From Rheum nobile (Eukaryota > Streptophyta > Magnoliopsida > Caryophyllales > Polygonaceae): 64,000 nt of DNA. The DNA lies in contig WOAB01000506.1 in the NCBI GenBank assembly GCA_027886185.1, positions 3,162,001 to 3,226,000 on the forward strand. The letters are read 5' to 3'. Numbering within the stretch: position 1 is the first letter of the stretch; each line of letters starts with the position of its first letter. The translations under genes were made by a program, and so were the position numbers. Positions 58,043-64,000 of the stretch are shown one piece after another. Below the pieces are notes generated by a model. It had not been told where the DNA came from. It was given only the letters and a program-made list of their open reading frames with translations, and ran no database searches.

Positions 58043-61000
58043 ATGCCCACCGATGAAACCACCAGTGACACCGTCCTCTCCGGCGATGTCACCACCACCA
58101 CCTCCTCCACACCAACGCCCTCTTCCTCCTCCCTCTCTCCCTCCGCTGTTGCTGTCCAACACGCCCTTCATGTCTCCAACATCAAATCCCATGTTCCGGT
58201 CCTCCTTCAACAGAAACCGCCGAACTACACGATTTGGCGTCATCTTTTCCTCGTCACTCTCCGGAAGTTTAATCTCAAGCACCATGTCGATGGTTCTCCT
58301 CCCACCGGCGACGCAAACTGGGACATCCTCGACTCCACGGTTCAGTCCTGGATCTACGACACCATCTCCGACGACATATTCAAGATTGTCGTTCGTTATG
58401 ATGACGTGGCCGCCCGCGATGTCTGGCTTGACATCGAAAACCTCTTCCGCGACAACAAGAAGACCCGTGCCATTCAAATGGAGGCCGAATTCCACAGCCT
58501 CTCTCAGGGCGACTTGTCCATTACGGAGTACTGCCGTCAACTCAAAGAATTATCCGATGGTCTTGCCGATGTCGGAAACCCTATCTCCGATGAGAACTTG
58601 GTGCTTCAAACTATCAGTGGGCTCAATGACCAATTCTCCTTCATGGCTGCCTTGATCCAATTCAAGGATCCCTTTCCCACATTCCAACAGTGCCGGAACG
58701 CCCTCTTATTGGAAGAACGCCGGAGAACCACAACCAGACCTCCCCTCGGCGCTGCCCTCACCACTGCTGTCGTCCCCAACTCGGCGCCGCCCGCGGGTTC
58801 TACTCCATCTCCAGCGTCCCCTGCTCCCTCTCCTTCGCAACCTCCTTCGTTCCAGCACAGTCGCAACCGTGGCCGAGGGCGCTCCGGTCGTGGACGCGGA
58901 CGTTCTTCTGGTCGTGGCTACCCCCCTCACCAGAATACTGTTACGCAGCTTCTACACCTGCTCAACGGTGGTCAAACTTGGGGTCCTGCTCAGCCATGGA
59001 ACTCCCCGAGCATTCTTGGGTCTGCGCCTCGCCCCTACACCGCTCTGCAGGCTCACATCACGCAGCACAGCAGCCCGTCCTGGAATCAACGGGAACTGAT
59101 TCACGCGCTGAACAATCTCTCTTCTCCGTCGACTGCCTCTGACCCGTCCTTCTACATGGACACCGGTGCGTCTTCCCATATGGCTTCGAACGCAGGTACT
59201 CTCTTTCCCGTCTTTAATCCAGGTATCTACTCTTCTTCTAGAATCATTGTGGGTAATGGACAAACCCTTCCCATCACAAATATTGGCCACAAAACTCTCT
59301 CTGCCGCTCCACCTCTCTTCCTCAAAAATGTTCTTGTCACCCCTCATTTAATCAAAAATTTAATTTCTGTCCGAAAATTTACCACTGATAATTGTTGTTC
59401 AGTTGAATTTGATCCTTTTGGTTTTTCTGTGAAGGATCTTACCAGCAAGAACGTGATCCATCGGTGCAATAGTCGGGGCGAACTCTATCCGTTTCTTCCT
59501 CAAAATAAGCCAGCCGAGCATGCTCCCATGGCCCTCTCGGCACTCCAGGCTGTCCCATCCTCCATCTGGCACGCTCGTATGGGTCATCCTGGTGGCCGAT
59601 CCCTTCATCACATTATCTCTACAAATTTTCCATCATGTAATAAGGACCAGTTGCGCATTTGTCACGCATGCCAGTTGGGCAAACAGTCCAAATTACCTTT
59701 TTATTTCTCTCTCACTAAAACTCTTGGCATCTTTGATTTAGTACATTGTGATCTTTGGACGTCTCCTGTTTACAGTGTTAGTGGTTACAAATATTATTTG
59801 GTGATTATTGATGATTTCTCTCATTACATCTGGACATTTCCACTCAAACAAAAGTCCGACACATCAAATATTATTAAACACTTTCACTCCTACTGCCAAA
59901 CCCAATTCAATAAATCACTCAAATCCATCCAATTTGATCATGGCGGTGAATTCGATAATGCATCGCTTCTCACCTTTCTCGACTCTAAGGATGTAACCTA
60001 CCGCTTTTCCTGCCCTCACACCTCTCAACAAAATGGGAAAGCGGAGAGGATGATCCGCACTATCACAAACTCAATTCGATCCCTCCTCTTCCATGCCCAC
60101 CTACCCCCACGTTTTTGGGTGGAATCCTTAAACACAGCTACTCATCTCCTCAATCTCACACCCACCTCCACTCAAAACCTCAACACTCCGTTCGAGTCCC
60201 TCCACAACAAAAAACCCACCTATGATCATCTCCGGGTTTTCGGGTGTCTTTGTTATCCAAATCTCACCGCCACCACTAAACACAAACTTGAACCCCGTAC
60301 CCAACCTTGCGTTTTCCTCGGCTATGCATTGCACCACAAGGGTTATCGTTGTCTTGATCTGGCTAACAACAAGGTAATTATTTCGCGACATGTTATTTTT
60401 GATGAAATTGTTTTCCCTTATAAAAATATTATTTCTTCTCCCTCTGTCCGGTCTTCCCCTGATGAGAATGACTATTCTCATCCGGTTCCCCTTCCCTTTG
60501 AACCGGCCCACTCCCCCCACTCCCTCTACCCTAATCGGCCCACTTCCCCACTAAAACCTAACGCTCCCCCCTCCTCAATCTCCGCGCCTCCACTACTCTC
60601 CCCAGATCTCCCCCACTCTCCTCAAAATCCGTGCCCCTCTCCCAATTCCAATCCACTCCCCCCTATTTCTGGTACATCCCCTACCACTATCTCAACAAAC
60701 TCTCCCACCCACTCTCCCCCTAATCTCGGCACAATCTCGCCTCCCACAATCAAATCTCCTCCCAACCGTATCATACCAGCAAACCCTAACTCCCCTAACC
60801 CTTATCCACCGCCACCCCTCCCACGTTCCATATCAACTCCCTCTCACCACATGCAAACACGTGCTAAGTCTGGTATATCCAAACCCAAATTCCACTTCAA
60901 CATCAACTCCTCCATTACTCCTCTTCCCAAATCCCACAAAACGGCCGTCCAAGACCCACTCTGGTACAAATCTATGAAAGAAGAATTTGATGCCTTGATT

Positions 61001-62473
61001 AATAACGGGACTTGGGATCTTGTACCAAGGCCTCGGGATGCTAATGTGGTTTCAGGAAAATGGCTCTTCCGGCACAAGTTCGACGCTCACGGCAATCTGA
61101 GTCGCTACAAGTCGCGTTGGGTGGCGCGCGGTTATTCTCAGGAGCACGGCACTGACTACGATGAGACCTTCTCTCCCGTTGTCAAGCCGGCTACCATCCG
61201 CACCATCCTCAGCTTAGCGGTCTCTCGCTCCTGGCCCATCCATCAACTTGACGTGAAGAACGCCTTTCTCCATGGCAAACTCAATGAGACGGTCTACTGT
61301 CAACAACCACCGGGCTTTGTCAATTCTCAATTCCCTGACCATGTCTGCAAGCTCAACAAGGCACTGTATGGGTTGAAGCAGGCTCCCCGCGCCTGGTTTC
61401 AACGCTTTGCTAGCTTTGTGTGTCGTCTAGGCTTTCGCAGCAGCCGTTCGGACCCGTCTCTGTTCGTCTACAGCTCCGGATCCGATCAAGCTCACTTACT
61501 GGTGTATGTCGATGACATTATACTGACGGCCTCATCTGCTTCCTTTCTGACTCGCATCATCACTGCCTTGAGTCGAGAATTTGCAATGACGGATCTCGGG
61601 GAACTTCACTATTTCCTCGGTATTTCCGTTACCAGGCGTGGCCCCGGGCTTCATCTCAGCCAAGAAAAATATGCACTGGATGTCCTTCAACGTGCCGGCA
61701 TGGCCCAATGCAACCCATGCATCACCCCCGTTGATACCAAGCCCAAGCTCAGCTCCACTGCTGGCCAGCCCGTTGCCGATCCCTCCGCCTATCGGTCTCT
61801 CGCAGGTGCGTTACAGTACCTCTCTCTCACTCGTCCCGACATCTGCTATGCAGTCCAGCAGTGCTGTCTCCACCTCCATGACCCTCGCGCTGAGCACCTT
61901 CTTGCCCTCAAGCGCATCCTACGCTACATCAAAGGGACTGCTGCTCTCGGCCTTTGCATCAATCCGGGTCCAGTGGACGACCTTATTGCCTATTCCGATG
62001 CCGATTGGGCTGGCTGCCCCGACTCCAGACGCAGTACCTCCGGTTATTGCATCTATGTTGGTCCCAACCTCGTCTCATGGTCATCCAAGCGGCAACCAAT
62101 GGTGTCCCGATCCAGTGCTGAGGCTGAGTATCGGGCCGTAGCAAACGCCATTGCCGAAGCCTGCTGGTTGCGCTCTTTACTGCAGGAATTACATTCGCCC
62201 ACTTCCAAGGCAACGGTGGTGTTCTGTGATAATATAAGTGTTGTGTATATGTCCTCCAATCATGTTCAACATCAACGGACGAAGCACATTGAGATCGTCA
62301 TTCACTTTGTTCGGGAAAAGGTTGCTTTGGGAGAAGCCCGAGTTCTTCACGTGCACACACGTAGTCAATTTGCGGATGTCTTAACAAAAGGGTTGCCTTC
62401 TCCTCTCTTTCAAGACTTTCGATCCAGCCTCTGCATTCGGGAACCTCCTGCTTCGACTGCGGGGGGCTGTTAG
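58043..62473 (+). CDS. gag-pol polyprotein, single intact frame
   Basis: 1476 codons from ATG 58043 (context CCACC) to TAG 62471, the last two codons lying in the 3' LTR. Gag (UBN2 type) covers residues about 45-235 and is followed by a Pro/Ser-rich and then Arg/Gly-rich stretch (GRGRSGRGRGRSSGRG) in place of a CCHC knuckle. Protease DTGASSHMA is at about 373. The integrase zinc block has WHARMGHP and CHACQLGKQSK (about 510-555); its core has DLWTSP, FDHGGEF and NGKAERM (about 570-680). A Pro-rich spacer (about 800-935) precedes reverse transcriptase GKWLFRHKFD with YVDDIIL (about 1155). RNase H SDADWAGCPDSRRSTSGYC is near 1316. All catalytic residues I can check are kept. The element copies itself through cytoplasmic virus-like particles and integrates into nuclear DNA. 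Confidence 0.95.
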   Translation: MPTDETTSDTVLSGDVTTTTSSTPTPSSSSLSPSAVAVQHALHVSNIKSHVPVLLQQKPPNYTIWRHLFLVTLRKFNLKHHVDGSPPTGDANWDILDSTVQSWIYDTISDDIFKIVVRYDDVAARDVWLDIENLFRDNKKTRAIQMEAEFHSLSQGDLSITEYCRQLKELSDGLADVGNPISDENLVLQTISGLNDQFSFMAALIQFKDPFPTFQQCRNALLLEERRRTTTRPPLGAALTTAVVPNSAPPAGSTPSPASPAPSPSQPPSFQHSRNRGRGRSGRGRGRSSGRGYPPHQNTVTQLLHLLNGGQTWGPAQPWNSPSILGSAPRPYTALQAHITQHSSPSWNQRELIHALNNLSSPSTASDPSFYMDTGASSHMASNAGTLFPVFNPGIYSSSRIIVGNGQTLPITNIGHKTLSAAPPLFLKNVLVTPHLIKNLISVRKFTTDNCCSVEFDPFGFSVKDLTSKNVIHRCNSRGELYPFLPQNKPAEHAPMALSALQAVPSSIWHARMGHPGGRSLHHIISTNFPSCNKDQLRICHACQLGKQSKLPFYFSLTKTLGIFDLVHCDLWTSPVYSVSGYKYYLVIIDDFSHYIWTFPLKQKSDTSNIIKHFHSYCQTQFNKSLKSIQFDHGGEFDNASLLTFLDSKDVTYRFSCPHTSQQNGKAERMIRTITNSIRSLLFHAHLPPRFWVESLNTATHLLNLTPTSTQNLNTPFESLHNKKPTYDHLRVFGCLCYPNLTATTKHKLEPRTQPCVFLGYALHHKGYRCLDLANNKVIISRHVIFDEIVFPYKNIISSPSVRSSPDENDYSHPVPLPFEPAHSPHSLYPNRPTSPLKPNAPPSSISAPPLLSPDLPHSPQNPCPSPNSNPLPPISGTSPTTISTNSPTHSPPNLGTISPPTIKSPPNRIIPANPNSPNPYPPPPLPRSISTPSHHMQTRAKSGISKPKFHFNINSSITPLPKSHKTAVQDPLWYKSMKEEFDALINNGTWDLVPRPRDANVVSGKWLFRHKFDAHGNLSRYKSRWVARGYSQEHGTDYDETFSPVVKPATIRTILSLAVSRSWPIHQLDVKNAFLHGKLNETVYCQQPPGFVNSQFPDHVCKLNKALYGLKQAPRAWFQRFASFVCRLGFRSSRSDPSLFVYSSGSDQAHLLVYVDDIILTASSASFLTRIITALSREFAMTDLGELHYFLGISVTRRGPGLHLSQEKYALDVLQRAGMAQCNPCITPVDTKPKLSSTAGQPVADPSAYRSLAGALQYLSLTRPDICYAVQQCCLHLHDPRAEHLLALKRILRYIKGTAALGLCINPGPVDDLIAYSDADWAGCPDSRRSTSGYCIYVGPNLVSWSSKRQPMVSRSSAEAEYRAVANAIAEACWLRSLLQELHSPTSKATVVFCDNISVVYMSSNHVQHQRTKHIEIVIHFVREKVALGEARVLHVHTRSQFADVLTKGLPSPLFQDFRSSLCIREPPASTAGGC

Positions 62474-62606
62474 AATTAGTCTTATTATTGTATTTATACC
62501 TTTGTAATTATCTATTCTTGTAATTACTTTTATGTCCTCATGTAACTATATATATACTCTATCAATAATATCAGGCAATCACTTTTGGGGCATTTACATT
62601 ATCACA
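62468..62606 (+). repeat. 3' LTR of the intact copia element
   Basis: Same length as the 5' LTR with one substitution (TTTTATGTCC), followed by target duplication AAAGG. Confidence 0.95.
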
Positions 62607-62611
62607 AAAGG

Positions 62612-64000
62612 CTCTGCAAGTCTTGTTCTCTCACCAAATTCATTCCCCTAAACTCACTTTGGAGTACTTATGGATCTAAACCCTCATCCAATTTCAGTAG
62701 GTTCGAACTCCTTTAACCCTAAATTAATCTCATTGCTTCTTTCTCTGCAAGCTTTAAAACCATTACTTTGAACCGCCTGAGAAACTTTGAGCCTAGATCG
62801 AAAGATCCGTGCCGCTGACCAGATCATCTATCGACCTAGCTGCTCTAGCTTGGACCCAAATTCAGAGCGTATCCCACAGTAGATCCTCCTAAGCTCTGCT
62901 CGAACAATATTTGACCATGCGCCAAAGGCACAACTCAAACATCAACAAGATAAATTAGAGGGATTTAGAGAGTTCTCTCTAAAACCCCCTCCAAATCAAC
63001 ACAACAGTACCAAAAGGACTAAGAGATTCTTCTCTCTTTAAATCCCAAAATTAAAGGAAAAATCCCTTATTTTTTCGAGAGATAATCTTCTATGAAAATT
63101 GAAAACAATCTCCTCTGATTGAAATGGCTTGCCGATATGAAAGGCTCACAATTTGAGCAAATAAAACCTTAGCATCACCAGATATGTGCCCCCTTTTCTA
63201 AACACTGAACTCCAACAAACCGAATTCGCCGGTCTCTCACCCTCGCTCGAGTAAAGAGCTGGCGACTCCCCACACCACATCTTTGTCACCCATTCCCTAA
63301 CCAATCGCGCGTGCAGCTCGTCTCCGCATCAGGCCGCACGAGCCACCATGATCTTAGATCCACCCTCCACCAGACCCTATATGTCGGGAAAAGCAAGATT
63401 TGAGCATTCGTGTTTGCTTGCTCTTACAAATGCAAAGATACAAAAACATTATAAAAAAAAAAAAACTTCTGCAAGCTTGAAAGGGATTTTAATTCAAAAT
63501 TCTAAACCCAGCTTTTGCTAGCTGAGAGCAAATAAAGTAAAGCTACAGGTCTTTAACTTTCTTCTTATCGAGAATTACCAAATAACAAGATTAATTGATG
63601 TTCTCTTTGTACATCAATTTTCACCCTTGTAATCTAATTCGGTTTCGTTTGTTTCAAGTATGGGTGACAAATTCCTCGCTGCAGTTGTGGAGCTGATCTA
63701 AGGTGTTGCTTGAGTGTCCGGTAGTGGTCGTGGTCGTGTCTGTGGCTCAATGAAGATCCCTCTTGTACGAGGGCAACGTCATGGTTGAGGCTCCTGAAGA
63801 TCCCTCTTTGCAGAGAGGGCAACGTCATGGTAGTCCGTTCAGCACTTTCGCAGGAGGTCTCCTGTCTGACTCGTCTATCGGTGGCGCTTTCGTCTGATCG
63901 TGCTTGCTCAGCTCTCGTTTTAGGTCGTTTTAGCTTTATTTTTGCTTTGTTGCAATTTCCATACTTGTTGTATTGTTCATTCTGTCCGGTTTTGACCGAC
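62612..64000. other. Right flank, no gene supported
   Basis: Moderately AT-rich with CCCTAAA-type words and CT-rich runs (62640-63100), then a less AT-rich block (63180-63380). The first 100 bases continue the minus-strand open reading from the left of the copia element. I recognise no protein, RNA gene or element end. Confidence 0.4.
63744..63831. repeat. 45-bp tandem repeat, two copies
   Basis: GGCTCAATGAAGATCCCTCT and GGCTCCTGAAGATCCCTCTT start units at 63744 and 63789; both end GAGGGCAACGTCATGGT. Confidence 0.85.

Larger units (their letters stand above)
57830..62606 (+). mobile_element. Young, apparently intact Ty1/copia retrotransposon
   Basis: Two 139-bp LTRs differing by one base, and a perfect 5-bp target duplication AAAGG (57825-57829 and 62607-62611). 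A primer-binding site TGGTATCAGCCT follows the 5' LTR and a G-rich purine tract (TGCGGGGGGC) precedes the 3' LTR. One uninterrupted gag-pol frame covers the interior. All parts needed for an autonomous element appear present; the short LTRs are like those of Ale/Retrofit-type copia elements (lineage is my inference). Confidence 0.95.

Noticed and set aside
57974..58540. 188-codon Gly-rich minus-strand frame
   Set aside because: Antisense shadow of the intact copia gag, whose Thr/Ser/Pro-rich codons give Gly-rich complements.

Overview
This window looks like nuclear DNA from a flowering plant, most likely a eudicot. It is AT-rich and packed with plant-type transposable elements: Ty3/gypsy and Ty1/copia LTR elements, a LINE, Helitrons, Mutator-like elements (MULEs) and hAT-type MITEs. 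Only two ordinary host genes are recognisable. One is a three-exon nuclear gene for plastid ribosomal protein S13 (7907-9302, +). The other is a glycerol-3-phosphate acyltransferase (GPAT) gene (17834-19333, -) that carries one in-frame stop. I cannot name the species.

Layout. 273-5603: decayed Ty3/gypsy element (CRM-like) with 445-bp LTRs and a GGATG target duplication. 5676-6559: Helitron with a remnant of the helicase tail. 7215-7729: tandem duplication just upstream of RPS13. 11733-12293: hAT-like MITE. 12435-12801: small Helitron. 12894-13816: MULE with a perfect 9-bp target duplication. 15279-17499: long-TIR element sitting in a (TA)n tract. 21003-24626: truncated copia element on the minus strand. 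26998-40318: LINE (minus strand) that has been invaded repeatedly, by a Pack-MULE with a DUF4228-like gene fragment (27023-28163), a 2.57-kb solo LTR (29927-37258) that itself contains a young copia element (31830-36590), and a hAT-like MITE (38906-39321). 41410-44308: Helitron with a repeated 5' end. About 45261-56864: a MULE with a MURA-type transposase and a convergent Ulp1-type cysteine protease gene, i.e. the Kaonashi (KI-MULE) arrangement. 57830-62606: young copia element with one intact 1476-codon gag-pol frame.

How the parts relate. The two host genes are unrelated single genes and show no operon-like or cluster logic. The rest can be ordered in time by nesting. The gypsy LTRs differ at roughly 30 of 445 sites by eye, while the two complete copia elements have LTR pairs that differ by one substitution each, so the window has both old and very recent insertions. 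The most unusual object is the KI-MULE: nearly all its non-coding parts, including introns of both genes, carry arrays of short inverted motifs of the type GGGACA...TGTCCC, with a 78-bp tandem array directly in front of the transposase start. I found no clear evidence for a wholly new molecular system. The KI-MULE repeats, the two MULEs with perfect target duplications and the interrupted GPAT are the best leads.
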